A stretch of 64,000 nt of DNA from Butyricicoccus intestinisimiae (lineage in GTDB: Bacteria > Bacillota > Clostridia > Oscillospirales > Butyricicoccaceae), in NCBI RefSeq assembly GCF_018918345.1, contig NZ_JAHLQI010000001.1, forward strand, positions 1 through 64,000, given 5' to 3'. The position numbers and the translations under genes were made by a program. Of the stretch, positions 51,876 to 60,046 are shown piece after piece (positions within the stretch are counted from its first letter, which is position 1; the number at the start of each line of letters is the position of its first letter). Below the pieces are notes generated by a model that was not told the origin of the DNA, made no database searches, and saw only the letters and a program-made list of their open reading frames with translations.

Positions 51876-53201
51876 ATGAAAAAGGTTGTAAAGTTTGGCG
51901 GCAGTTCTCTTGCCAGCGCTGAACAGTTTCAGAAGGTAGGAGAGATCATCCGGGCGGATGAGAGTCGCGTATACGTCGTTCCGTCCGCACCGGGCAAGCG
52001 TTTCTCTGACGATACGAAGGTGACCGATATGCTGCTCCATGCATACGATTTGGCTAGTCAGGGCAAGGACATTGCCGAGCAGATGGCTGCCATCAAGGCT
52101 CGCTATATGGAGATTATTGAAGGTCTGCATTTGGAGAATTTCTCTCTGGATGAGGATTTTGCAATCATTGAAGAACAGCTGCGCAATGACCCGCAGAAGG
52201 ACTACACGGCATCTCGCGGCGAGTATCTCAACGGCAAGATTATGGCAGAGTATCTGGGCATCGAATTTATCGACGCACAGGATGTCATTTTCTTCAACGA
52301 GGAAGGCAATCTGAACCCGTACAAAACCGAACGCGTGCTGGGTGCTCGTCTGGCAGAGGCTTCCCGCGCAGTCATTCCGGGCTTCTACGGCTTGGGCAAG
52401 GACGGCAACGTCAAGACCTTCTCCCGCGGCGGCTCTGATGTCACTGGTTCTATCGTTGCACAGGCGTGCAAGGCGGATATTTACGAGAACTGGACCGATG
52501 TTTCCGGCTTCCTCGTAGCTGACCCGCGCATCGTAGACGATCCGATCAGCATCCGTTATATCACCTATCGCGAGCTGCGTGAGCTGTCTTACATGGGTGC
52601 TTCGGTTCTGCATGAAGAAGCAATCTTCCCGGTTCGTCACTGTGGTATTCCGATCAACATCCGCAACACCAATCGTCCGCAGGATCCAGGCACTTGGATT
52701 GTAGAGACTACCGGTCAGAAGCCGGATTACGTGGTAACCGGTATTGCCGGCAAGAAGGGCTTCTGCACGATTCTCGTCACCAAGGCAATGATGAACTCTG
52801 AGGTTGGGTTTGGCCGCAAGGTGCTGCAGGCACTGGAGGACAACAACATTTCCTTTGAGCATATGCCGTCCGGCATTGACACCATGACCGTTATCGTGCA
52901 CGAGGACGAGTTCATGAACAAGGAACAGCAGGTCATTTCCGCTATTCATCGTCTGGCAAAGCCGGACAGCGTAGAAATCGAGTCGGATTATGCGCTGGTA
53001 GCAGTTGTCGGCCGCGGCATGCGTTCCGCCAGCGGAACCGCTGCAAAGCTGTTCTCTTCTCTGGCAGGTGCAGGCGTCAATGTCCGCATGATTGATCAGG
53101 GTTCGTCTGAACTCAACATCATCATTGGAATCAAGAACGATGATTTTGACAAGGCAATCCGTGCTATTTATGACGGCTTCGTAAGAAACCAGACCAAGTA
53201 A
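51876..53201 (+). CDS. lysC: Aspartate kinase
   Basis: A 441-residue monofunctional aspartokinase, first enzyme of the aspartate family of amino acids. The N-terminus KKVVKFGGSSLASAEQ carries the nucleotide-binding Lys-Phe-Gly-Gly motif, and TFSRGGSDVTGSIVA (about 187-201) is the substrate-binding loop. Two ACT domains fill the C-terminus (VTGIAGKKGFCTILVTKAMM; ALVAVVGRGMRSASGTAAKLF), the usual site of feedback control by lysine or threonine. CCGGAGG precedes ATG 51876; the open frame begins at the -35 box. No other pathway gene is adjacent. Confidence 0.94.
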   Translation: MKKVVKFGGSSLASAEQFQKVGEIIRADESRVYVVPSAPGKRFSDDTKVTDMLLHAYDLASQGKDIAEQMAAIKARYMEIIEGLHLENFSLDEDFAIIEEQLRNDPQKDYTASRGEYLNGKIMAEYLGIEFIDAQDVIFFNEEGNLNPYKTERVLGARLAEASRAVIPGFYGLGKDGNVKTFSRGGSDVTGSIVAQACKADIYENWTDVSGFLVADPRIVDDPISIRYITYRELRELSYMGASVLHEEAIFPVRHCGIPINIRNTNRPQDPGTWIVETTGQKPDYVVTGIAGKKGFCTILVTKAMMNSEVGFGRKVLQALEDNNISFEHMPSGIDTMTVIVHEDEFMNKEQQVISAIHRLAKPDSVEIESDYALVAVVGRGMRSASGTAAKLFSSLAGAGVNVRMIDQGSSELNIIIGIKNDDFDKAIRAIYDGFVRNQTK

Positions 53202-53220
53202 GGCTAACCAGATAAAAAAA

Positions 53221-53268
53221 TACCGCTGTGCGTTCGATGCTTCATCGTTCACACAGCGGATTTTTTTG
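53221..53268. terminator. Terminator between lysC and the converging kinase-like gene
   Basis: CCGCTGTG (53223-53230) pairs with CACAGCGG (53252-53259), with an inner CGATG/CATCG stem, followed by seven T. Confidence 0.82.
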
Positions 53269-53276
53269 CACTTTTT

Positions 53277-53888
53277 TTAAGCGTTTTCAGTCAGCAGGGT
53301 GCAGAGAATGTCAATGCAGCTCTCTACGCCCAGTGTGCCGGTATCCAGACAGATGGTATAGTTCTTGTACAGACCCATCGGGTGACCTGTGTACTGCTTG
53401 TAATAGGTCTCGCGCTTCTGGTCTTTTTTGACAAGAATCTTTTTGAGTTCCGGAGAATTGGGACGGCCTTCCAGCTCTGCGGCGCGTTCCAAGCGGTGTT
53501 CCTCGTCTGCATACAGGAAGATTTTGAATGCCGGAATGCCCTTCTGGGTCAGAATATGGTCAGCACATCTGCCGACGATAATGCACGGCTTCTGTGCCAG
53601 ATTCAAAACAACTTCTTTCTGTGCCTTGTAGATGCCGTCATAGGAACTGGAATAGGCGTTTGCGTTGTTGAGCAGGCTGTTCATAAATTTGCTTGCCGGA
53701 CTCATGTCCTCGCCCTCGCGCACGATATCTTCTTCGGAATATCCGCTCTGCTTGGCGGTCTCTTTAACAAAGTCCTTGTCATAGAACGGGATGCCCAGAC
53801 GGTCGGACAGACCCGCTGCGATGGTGCGGCCGTAAGCGGCATACTCGCGGCTGATTGTAATTACCGGATATTTGAGTTTTCCTTCCAT
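53277..53888 (-). CDS. Cytidylate kinase-like family protein
   Basis: A 203-residue protein of the cytidylate-kinase-like family (AAA_33-type P-loop kinase): VITISREYAAYGRTIAAGLSDRLGIPFYDKDFV is the N-terminal nucleotide-binding stretch, although the P-loop is atypical (SREYAAYGRT, with no GxxGxGKS/T). CIIVGRCADHIL and FKIFLYADEEHRLERA follow the family pattern. True CMP kinase activity is not assured. It starts 33 bases after the TRAP permease stop with GAGGAGG, so it is the third gene of the transporter operon. Confidence 0.85.
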   Translation of the reverse strand: MEGKLKYPVITISREYAAYGRTIAAGLSDRLGIPFYDKDFVKETAKQSGYSEEDIVREGEDMSPASKFMNSLLNNANAYSSSYDGIYKAQKEVVLNLAQKPCIIVGRCADHILTQKGIPAFKIFLYADEEHRLERAAELEGRPNSPELKKILVKKDQKRETYYKQYTGHPMGLYKNYTICLDTGTLGVESCIDILCTLLTENA

Positions 53889-53921
53889 ATCGAGATTACC
53901 TCCTCTGTGGGTTGCGTGTCG

Positions 53922-55898
53922 TTACTGCGCGGCAGCTTTCCGCTTTTTAGAAAGCACATACTGGAATCCAAGGCTTACAAATACGATAATCAGACCGACA
54001 AGATCCGTTGCCAGTGCCGGATGAATGAGCAGCAGACCGCCGGCAGCGATAACAATGCGGATGACAGCGTTCATATTGGCGAAGCAGTAGCCTTCCAGTG
54101 CAGCGGCCAGCGCAAAGATACCGATGAATGCAGTAATGGCAATCTGTACAACCTGAATGGCTGTCGTGTCGATCAGCAGCATAGCAGGGTTGAAGCAGAA
54201 CATGTACGGTACGATAAATGCGGCAACGGCGAGCTTGGACGCGTTGAATGCGGTTTTCATCGGGTTGCTCTTGGCAATGGCAGAACCTGCGTAGGCTGCC
54301 AGCGCAACCGGCGGGGTGATATCTGCGACGATGCCGAAGTAGAATACAAAGAAGTGTGCAGCCATAACCGGAACGCCCATGCGAATCAGAATCGGAGCAG
54401 TGGTAGCGGCCATGATGCAGTAGTTTGCAGTTGTCGGAACACCCATGCCCAGAACAATACAGCACAGCATGGTAAGAATCAGTGCGATAATCAGGCGGTC
54501 ACCGGCAACGCTGACAATGGCATTGATGATGTCATTGGCAAGACCGGTCATGGTGATGGTGCCGGAGATAATACCTGCAACGCCGCATGCAGCGCCTACG
54601 GTGATGGCACTCTTGCCGCCGGCTTCCAGTGCTTCGAGAATCTTGCCCGGTGTGATGCGGTTGTCCTTGTTGAACAGGCTGACAACCACCGTCAGTACGA
54701 TGGCGAGGGAAGCGGCTTTCTGCATGGTCATGAAGTTGCCGGACACCCAAACAACGAGCATAATCAGCGGAAGCAGCAGATAAATTTTCTTTACCAGCTT
54801 TCTTGCCTTCGGGAGCTGTTCCTTCGGCATGCCGTGCAGATCCAGCTTTTTCGCTTCCAGATGAACCGAAATGAAAATGCCTGCAAAATACAGGATGGCC
54901 GGCAGGATGGCGCGGCCGATAATGCTGGAGTACGGTACGCCGACAAAGTCCGCCATCAGGAAGGCAGCAGCACCCATGATCGGCGGCATGATCTGACCGC
55001 CGGTGGAGGAGGTTGCTTCAACAGCGCCGGCGAACTCCGGCTTATAGCCGGTTTTCTTCATCATCGGGATGGTGACGGAACCGGTCGTTACCGTGTTGCC
55101 GACAGAGGAGCCGGATACCATGCCGCACAGAGCGGAGGAGATAACCGAAACCTTGGCAGGGCCGCCTGCAAAGCGTCCTGCGATGCAGTTCGCCAGATCA
55201 ATAAAGAAGTTGGAGATGCCAGTGCGCTCCAAAAACGCGCCGAAAATAATAAATACAACGATATATTTGGAGCAGACATTTACCGGAGTGGAAAAGATGC
55301 CTTCCTTGGTGTAAAACAGGTTGCGCACGAGATAGCGCAGTCTGCCAAAGAATTCCGGATTTGTCAGGCCGTATGCCAGTGCGTATACGATGAAAACACC
55401 GGCAACAATCAAAATCGGCAGACCAACACAGCGGCGGGTCACTTCAATCAGTGCGAGAATCGCAAGAATACCGATGACAATCTGGAACCACGTAAAGCGG
55501 GTGCCCTGATTGATAATCTGATTGACGTTAAACGTAAAGTAAAAGAAGGAGCCGACACCGACGATCATAAAAATAATGTCGCTGATCGGCATGTGATTGA
55601 CTTTCTGATCGCCCTTCTTAGACGGATAAATCAAAAATCCCATCAAAATAATGAGACCCATGAAAGAAGTCAAACGGATTTCTTCCAAAAATGTTGCGAA
55701 CAATGTGACATAGATACACCACAGAGAGAACGCGGCGAGAATGACAGTAATTGCAATCTTCGGCTTGCCCTCCCAGATACGGGTGTTGGACTCTCTGTCA
55801 TATTTTCGCATGACGGAGTCCACATCAGCCTGCACATCCGCATCTGCAGAAAGCATGTCCGGATCATGCAGCTTGGTTTTTTCTTCGTTCTTATTCAC
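53922..55898 (-). CDS. TRAP transporter fused permease (DctQM, TAXI type)
   Basis: A 658-residue membrane protein fusing the small four-helix and the large twelve-helix TRAP permease subunits, with about sixteen hydrophobic segments. MVSGSSVGNTVTTGSVTIPMMKKTGY and STGGQIMPPIMGAAAFLMADF are hallmarks of the TAXI-associated DctM part. It imports an organic acid (glutamate, C4-acids or others in known cases) with Na+ or H+. A GTG start follows AAGGAGGG. It lies 17 bases after the binding-protein gene. Confidence 0.93.
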   Translation of the reverse strand: MNKNEEKTKLHDPDMLSADADVQADVDSVMRKYDRESNTRIWEGKPKIAITVILAAFSLWCIYVTLFATFLEEIRLTSFMGLIILMGFLIYPSKKGDQKVNHMPISDIIFMIVGVGSFFYFTFNVNQIINQGTRFTWFQIVIGILAILALIEVTRRCVGLPILIVAGVFIVYALAYGLTNPEFFGRLRYLVRNLFYTKEGIFSTPVNVCSKYIVVFIIFGAFLERTGISNFFIDLANCIAGRFAGGPAKVSVISSALCGMVSGSSVGNTVTTGSVTIPMMKKTGYKPEFAGAVEATSSTGGQIMPPIMGAAAFLMADFVGVPYSSIIGRAILPAILYFAGIFISVHLEAKKLDLHGMPKEQLPKARKLVKKIYLLLPLIMLVVWVSGNFMTMQKAASLAIVLTVVVSLFNKDNRITPGKILEALEAGGKSAITVGAACGVAGIISGTITMTGLANDIINAIVSVAGDRLIIALILTMLCCIVLGMGVPTTANYCIMAATTAPILIRMGVPVMAAHFFVFYFGIVADITPPVALAAYAGSAIAKSNPMKTAFNASKLAVAAFIVPYMFCFNPAMLLIDTTAIQVVQIAITAFIGIFALAAALEGYCFANMNAVIRIVIAAGGLLLIHPALATDLVGLIIVFVSLGFQYVLSKKRKAAAQ

Positions 55899-55915
55899 AG
55901 ATACCGTACCCTCCT

Positions 55916-56887
55916 TTATTCATCTGTATTCACGGTGATGCCGTGTTCCGCATAGTACTTTGCTGCGCCTGCGTGATAGGGAACCGTCGTGATGCTCGTC
56001 GCGGTTTCCAGTTTCAGCTCTGCGCCCTTGGCATTTTCCTTTGTGATGTCATCGACATGGTCAAAAATAGCCGAGGTCAGCTTGTAAACGGTATCTTCAT
56101 TTGCCTGTGCAGAGACGACAACGGTAGCCTGTACCGTGATGGTGTTGACCGGTTCCGCCTGTCCTGGATAGGTATCCGCCGGAATGGTATAGGTCTTGTA
56201 GTACGGGCACTTGGACAGGATGTTGTCACGAACGGTGCCGTCAATGTTGATGAGGTTGACGCCGTTTGTCGTGGCAAGCTCAGTAATCGCAGAGGTCGGA
56301 GGACCTGCGACAATAAATGCGGCATCAATCTTGCCGTCCTTCAGAGACTCCTTCGAGTCCTCGAACGACTGATACTGCGGCTTGATGTCCTCAATGGTCA
56401 TGCCTGCGCCTTCCAGAACATCCACTGCGTTAAAATACGTGCCAGAACCGGCCTGACCGATGGATACGCGCTTGCCGCGCAGATCTTCTACCGAGGTGAT
56501 GTCCTCATCCATTGTGAGCAGCTGTACGGTTTCCGCATACAAGGCGCCGAGGGTACGGAAATCATGTGTCGGGCCGTCCTGCTCAAATGCGCGGGTTCCG
56601 TTCCAAGCGTATGTCATAACATCGGATTGCGTGAATCCGAGCTGGAAGTCTCCATCCTGAATGCTCTGGATGTTGACCTTAGAACCGCCGGTCGATACCG
56701 CGGTTGTGCGTACGCCAGCATATGTTTTCATGTACTGCGCGAGGATGCCGCCGTATGAATAATACGTGCCGGCAGTACCGCCAGTGCCGAACATCATTCT
56801 GGTCTGCGACTCGGAACAGCCGCTCAGACAAAAGACCATCATGACAGCGAGAAACAAGCTGATCAGTTTGAATCGGAATTTCTTCAC
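55916..56887 (-). CDS. TAXI family TRAP solute-binding lipoprotein
   Basis: A 323-residue extracytoplasmic binding protein. LISLFLAVMMVFCLSGCSES is a lipoprotein signal with the lipobox CLSGC. MMFGTGGTAGTYYSYGGILAQYMK opens the TAXI domain, and RGKRVSIGQAGSGTYFNAVDVLEGAGM is the family signature. The ligand is unknown. GTG start with AAAAGGAG upstream. It is the first gene of the operon with the fused permease and the kinase-like gene. Confidence 0.92.
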   Translation of the reverse strand: MKKFRFKLISLFLAVMMVFCLSGCSESQTRMMFGTGGTAGTYYSYGGILAQYMKTYAGVRTTAVSTGGSKVNIQSIQDGDFQLGFTQSDVMTYAWNGTRAFEQDGPTHDFRTLGALYAETVQLLTMDEDITSVEDLRGKRVSIGQAGSGTYFNAVDVLEGAGMTIEDIKPQYQSFEDSKESLKDGKIDAAFIVAGPPTSAITELATTNGVNLINIDGTVRDNILSKCPYYKTYTIPADTYPGQAEPVNTITVQATVVVSAQANEDTVYKLTSAIFDHVDDITKENAKGAELKLETATSITTVPYHAGAAKYYAEHGITVNTDE

Positions 56888-56949
56888 TTTTTGTTCTTCT
56901 CCTTTTTCGTAGTTCGATTTGCAGAAATTTCTATATTCCTACAAATATC

Positions 56950-56978
56950 ATTGTACCATGGATTTGTGCAGGATTCAA
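56950..56978 (-). promoter_or_regulatory. Promoter of the TAXI-TRAP operon
   Basis: On the minus strand TTGAAT (56978-56973) and TACAAT (56955-56950) with a 17-base spacer. The rest of the gap 56979-57129 holds nothing I can name. Confidence 0.6.
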
Positions 56979-57129
56979 TGTAAATACGACGAAATCAGAC
57001 AGGATGTTTTGAGAAAAGCTGCAAAATTCTCGATATTATCCCAGATATATGCAAGGAAAAGAATAGAACGCAAGAAAAAACAAATCGCGCTGCCGGCGCA
57101 AAATGAATGGAAAGAAGTATAAGGGAATA

Positions 57130-58161
57130 TTATGCTTCCGACGGGATATTGCAGCGGAACTTGATGGAGATGTCTGTCAGCTGAATACGCTGCTCCGGCA
57201 TTTGATGGTTGGACAAATACTCATACAGAATCTGAATCGGGCGGGTGCCCTGTGTTTCGATGTCCTGCCCGATGACAAAATCGACAATGCCCTGCCTGAC
57301 AAGAGAAAGATTGGACGGGGTAATGTCGTGAATAATTACGTGGATTTTTCCGGCAGTGCCGGTCTCCTGCAAAGCCTTTGCGACGCCGCGGCGTCCCATA
57401 GAAGAAACAAAGATGCCGTTTAATTCCGGATCCGCCTGAATTGCGCGGCAAGTGATGCGTTTGGCAAGCTCTCCATCCAAAAAACAGCATTCCGGATGCA
57501 GAATTTCAATATCTGGATAGTTGGCGGACATTTCTTCCAGAAATCCGGTTAGGCGTTGGCTGTCGGCATAGTGACCGCTCTGCTGACCGAGAATCGGGAG
57601 AATGTGCCCGCGTCCGCCGGTCAGCATGCCCATCAGCGCCGCGGCAGACCGTCCGGCAGCAATGTCATCCGGACCAATGTACGCGAGACGATTGGCATCG
57701 CCGATGTCGGTATTCAATGTGACAACGGGAATGCCGTTTTTTTCACTGATTTGATTGATTTTTTCGCGGATTAAGCTGTTCGCCAGCGGCATGAGGGCGA
57801 GCGCATCAATGTGTTCGATTTCTACCAGCTCGTCAATCAGCGCCAATTGATGCTGAATGTCCACGCCGTCCATGGTGCGCAGGATAATTTTGACGGGAAG
57901 CAAGCTGCTGTTTGGGAACTGCTCAAATAAATGTGCCAATTCTTTGACGAAATCGGAAGCGGCAGAGTGCAGAACAACGCCGATTTTCCACGTATTGAGC
58001 AGAGAGGGCATGAGCCGCGACGAAATATACCCCATATCCCGTGCTTTTTCACGGACACGGTCGGCGACCTCCGGACGAATGCCGGGTTTGTTGTGTAGGG
58101 CACGGTCTACCGTGCCGCGGGAGACGCCGCAGGCATCTGCAATTTGCTGCATTGTTACCAT
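57130..58161 (-). CDS. LacI family transcriptional regulator
   Basis: A 343-residue regulator. Residues 1-55 are the LacI headpiece (MQQIADACGVSRGTVDRALHNKPGIRPEVADRVREKARDMGY) with the hinge helix region; the remainder is a periplasmic-binding-protein-like sensor (start WKIGVVLHSAASDFVKEL; VTLNTDIGDANRLAYIGPDDIAAGRSAAALM). The pattern is of the RbsR/sugar-sensing group that binds a sugar or sugar acid. It is divergent from the sugar isomerase gene at 58562 and tail-to-head with the TRAP operon; control of either is plausible. Confidence 0.92.
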   Translation of the reverse strand: MVTMQQIADACGVSRGTVDRALHNKPGIRPEVADRVREKARDMGYISSRLMPSLLNTWKIGVVLHSAASDFVKELAHLFEQFPNSSLLPVKIILRTMDGVDIQHQLALIDELVEIEHIDALALMPLANSLIREKINQISEKNGIPVVTLNTDIGDANRLAYIGPDDIAAGRSAAALMGMLTGGRGHILPILGQQSGHYADSQRLTGFLEEMSANYPDIEILHPECCFLDGELAKRITCRAIQADPELNGIFVSSMGRRGVAKALQETGTAGKIHVIIHDITPSNLSLVRQGIVDFVIGQDIETQGTRPIQILYEYLSNHQMPEQRIQLTDISIKFRCNIPSEA

Positions 58162-58221
58162 GATTTATCACGCTCCTAATGCTTGTATCATATCATAGAT
58201 TTGTGGACTTGAAAAGATGTG

Positions 58222-58235
58222 ACAAATGCACGAAA
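58222..58235. promoter_or_regulatory. Candidate operator half, copy 1
   Basis: ACAAATGCACGAAA lies just upstream of the likely regulator promoter (minus-strand TTTTCA and TATGAT near 58210 and 58190). A near-identical 14-mer occurs at 58370-58383. The shared core is ACAAATGCAC. Confidence 0.35.
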
Positions 58236-58364
58236 CTATTTTTTGTAACATGTGGACTCTGCGGGAAAACAAGAGATTCTTGGGCAATACATCTAAATAA
58301 ATAGAGGAAAAACTAGGAGAAATCACGGGATTTTGCACGCGAAAATGATAGTACGGCAAATTGC

Positions 58365-58393
58365 TTGAAACAAATGCACAAAAATGGTATCGT
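58365..58393 (+). promoter_or_regulatory. Promoter of the sugar isomerase gene with repeat copy 2
   Basis: TTGAAA (58365-58370) and TATCGT (58388-58393) with a 17-base spacer. The spacer contains ACAAATGCACAAAA (58370-58383), the second copy of the 14-mer also found upstream of the LacI gene. A regulator bound there would occlude RNA polymerase. Confidence 0.5.
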
Positions 58394-58443
58394 AAGAGAC
58401 AGAAGAGAGGACGACCAAAACAAAGCATGATGTGGTTCGGCGC

Positions 58444-58520
58444 GCAGCACAATTTGCTGCTCTTTTCTGCGGATTTCCGATGCATACGATCCCAAGCCGT
58501 GTGCATCGGGCTCCATCCGC
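58444..58520 (+). promoter_or_regulatory. Structured leader of the sugar isomerase mRNA
   Basis: The ~160-base leader has two strong folds. First, GCAGCA (58444-58449) pairs with TGCTGC (58455-58460), followed by TCTTTT, like a short terminator. Second, GCGGAT (58469-58474) pairs with ATCCGC (58515-58520), enclosing CGATGCA (58478-58484) paired with TGCATCG (58502-58508). It matches no riboswitch class I can name. Confidence 0.45.
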
Positions 58521-58561
58521 TTCTTTCGACAACAACAATGTAATAAAAGGAGAGTATACAC

Positions 58562-59434
58562 ATGAGATTAGGTTTTAATGAGGCAAACGACCGCTTTTGT
58601 CAGGGACACACGGTGATGCAGGATCTGGAGCTTTGCGAGAAGTACGGCTTTGACTGCATCGACATCCAGTCCGAGTGCCTGAACCGCGATTTGGAAAAAG
58701 GCATCGTGACCATCGAAGAGCTGGGTACATGGTTCGCAACGCATCATCTGAAGATGCTGTCTTACAATGCACTGTGCTTCTTCAATATGAAGCAGACGGC
58801 AGAGGAAAAGCAGGCAGTGATGGACGAACTGGACGAAATCATCCGCCGCTGCAACATTCTGGGCTGCAAAATGATTGTTGTCGTTCCGTCTCAGGACATG
58901 AAGGCACGCGGCCTGCAGCCGACGCGCAAGGAAATCCGTGAGGATGCCGTTGCCGTTCTGAAGGAAATGGTGAAGAAGGTAGAGCCGCACGGCATCAAGC
59001 TGAGCTTGGAGTTCTGCGGTGCACCGGATATGACCATCAACCGCTTTGAAGATGCCTATGCCATTGTGGAGGCTGTTGACTCTCCGCTGGTTGGCGTGAC
59101 GCTGGATCAGTACCACTTCTACGCAATGGGCTCCGGATGGGAGTCTCTGGAGAAGGCTGACGGCAAGAAAATTTTTGTATGGCATCTGAACGGCACGGAG
59201 GATATGCCGTGCGGTGCATACTACAATAACGATGAAAAGCGCCTGTGGCCGGATGCAGAAGGCGATTGCCTGCCGCACGCACGCTATGCAGACACGCTGA
59301 AGAAAATCGGATTTGAGGGCGACTGCTGCACCATCGAAATCTTCCGTCCGGCATACTATGAGATGACGCAGGAAGAAAACGTAAAGAAGTCCGCAGAGGT
59401 TACCCGCGCACATGTGGAAAAGTACTGCAAATAA
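58562..59434 (+). CDS. Sugar phosphate isomerase/epimerase-like TIM-barrel protein
   Basis: A 290-residue protein of the xylose-isomerase-like TIM-barrel superfamily (AP endonuclease 2 family). Metal ligands are expected at Glu in LSLEFCGAPD, Asp/His in GVTLDQYHFYAMG, His in FVWHLNGTED and Glu near the end in TIEIFRPAYYEM. Relatives include IolE/IolI and hydroxypyruvate or tagatose-type epimerases; which reaction applies here cannot be read. AAAGGAGAG precedes the ATG. It is monocistronic, with a long structured leader and a divergent LacI regulator. Confidence 0.85.
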   Translation: MRLGFNEANDRFCQGHTVMQDLELCEKYGFDCIDIQSECLNRDLEKGIVTIEELGTWFATHHLKMLSYNALCFFNMKQTAEEKQAVMDELDEIIRRCNILGCKMIVVVPSQDMKARGLQPTRKEIREDAVAVLKEMVKKVEPHGIKLSLEFCGAPDMTINRFEDAYAIVEAVDSPLVGVTLDQYHFYAMGSGWESLEKADGKKIFVWHLNGTEDMPCGAYYNNDEKRLWPDAEGDCLPHARYADTLKKIGFEGDCCTIEIFRPAYYEMTQEENVKKSAEVTRAHVEKYCK

Positions 59435-59450
59435 GTACCATCGGATATAG

Positions 59451-59488
59451 AAAAAATCCCGTGCTGACCCAGTCGGCACGGGATTTTT
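59451..59488 (+). terminator. Terminator after the sugar isomerase gene
   Basis: AAAAAATCCCGTGC (59451-59464) pairs with GCACGGGATTTTT (59476-59488). Confidence 0.88.
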
Positions 59489-59490
59489 GA

Positions 59491-59532
59491 CAAAAAGAAA
59501 ACAGCGAGAAGAAAATTCTTCTCGCTGTTTTT
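59491..59532 (-). terminator. Terminator of the tRNA-Leu gene
   Basis: A perfect 16-bp stem AAAACAGCGAGAAGAA/TTCTTCTCGCTGTTTT (59498-59513 with 59516-59531) lies directly after the tRNA on the minus strand and runs into T residues. Confidence 0.85.
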
Positions 59533-59620
59533 GGTGCCGGTGACCGGACTCGAACCGGTACGCTGTCGCCAGCGGTGGATTTTGAGTCCACTACGTCTAC
59601 CAATTCCATCACACCGGCAC
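59533..59620 (-). tRNA. tRNA-Leu, anticodon CAA
   Basis: Read on the minus strand, GTGCCGG and CCGGCAC form the acceptor stem, GTGGA-CTCAAAA-TCCAC is the anticodon arm with CAA at 34-36 (reads UUG), CGCTGGCGACAGCG is the long class II variable arm of tRNA-Leu, and CCGGTTCGAGTCCGG is the T arm. Length is 88 bases. The 3' CCA is not encoded, so it must be added by the nucleotidyltransferase. Confidence 0.95.
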
Positions 59621-59632
59621 ATAACAATATGT

Positions 59633-59661
59633 ATTATACAGGAATGCGGTAAGGTTTGCAA
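59633..59661 (-). promoter_or_regulatory. Promoter of tRNA-Leu
   Basis: On the minus strand TTGCAA (59661-59656) and TATAAT (59638-59633) with a 17-base spacer, 12 bases before the mature tRNA 5' end. Confidence 0.78.
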
Positions 59662-59719
59662 GTGTTTTATGAAAATTTTTCAAAAAAAACATCCAGACAA
59701 TGCTGTCTGGATGTATCGG

Positions 59720-60046
59720 TTAAAAATCTGCGTCATCGTCCGCCCAGGAATCCACCAACTGGATGGTCTTGTAGACAAACAGAGCGACGGATGCAACAAA
59801 CGCAAAAACGACGAAACCGCGGTGCTTTTTGAAAAAGTCAGAAAAAGCAGTGCCGATTAAAACACCAAAAGAAATCAGCATCAGTTTGAGTACAAAAACT
59901 TCGGACAATACAAACTTGCTGAGCAGGGAAGACAACTGGTCGTGCGCGGTGTTGTATCCGAGCTGCGCATACTTGCGGAGATCTTCCGCATGAGCGGCTG
60001 CCAGATCGCGGTACTTTTCCGTCTGTTCAAATACATGGTTTCTCAT
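59720..60046 (-). CDS. Small membrane protein of unknown function
   Basis: A 108-residue protein with a charged N-terminal helix (FEQTEKYRDLAAAHAEDLRKYAQLGYNTAHDQLSSLLSKF, residues 6-45), then two hydrophobic segments (about 48-66 and 74-94) and an acidic tail (DSWADDDADF). I recognise no family. The ATG at 60046 overlaps the exonuclease stop by four bases (ATGA), with AAAGGAG about ten bases upstream inside that gene. The frame extends back to 60277, but only within the exonuclease coding region. Confidence 0.65.
   Translation of the reverse strand: MRNHVFEQTEKYRDLAAAHAEDLRKYAQLGYNTAHDQLSSLLSKFVLSEVFVLKLMLISFGVLIGTAFSDFFKKHRGFVVFAFVASVALFVYKTIQLVDSWADDDADF

Noticed and set aside
53382-55955. 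An 857-codon plus-strand open frame opposite the kinase-like and TRAP permease genes
   Set aside because: It runs antisense through two clear genes with strong family motifs, has no ribosome binding site, and its product is an unfolded-looking Asn/Cys/Arg-rich chain. It is a codon-bias shadow.
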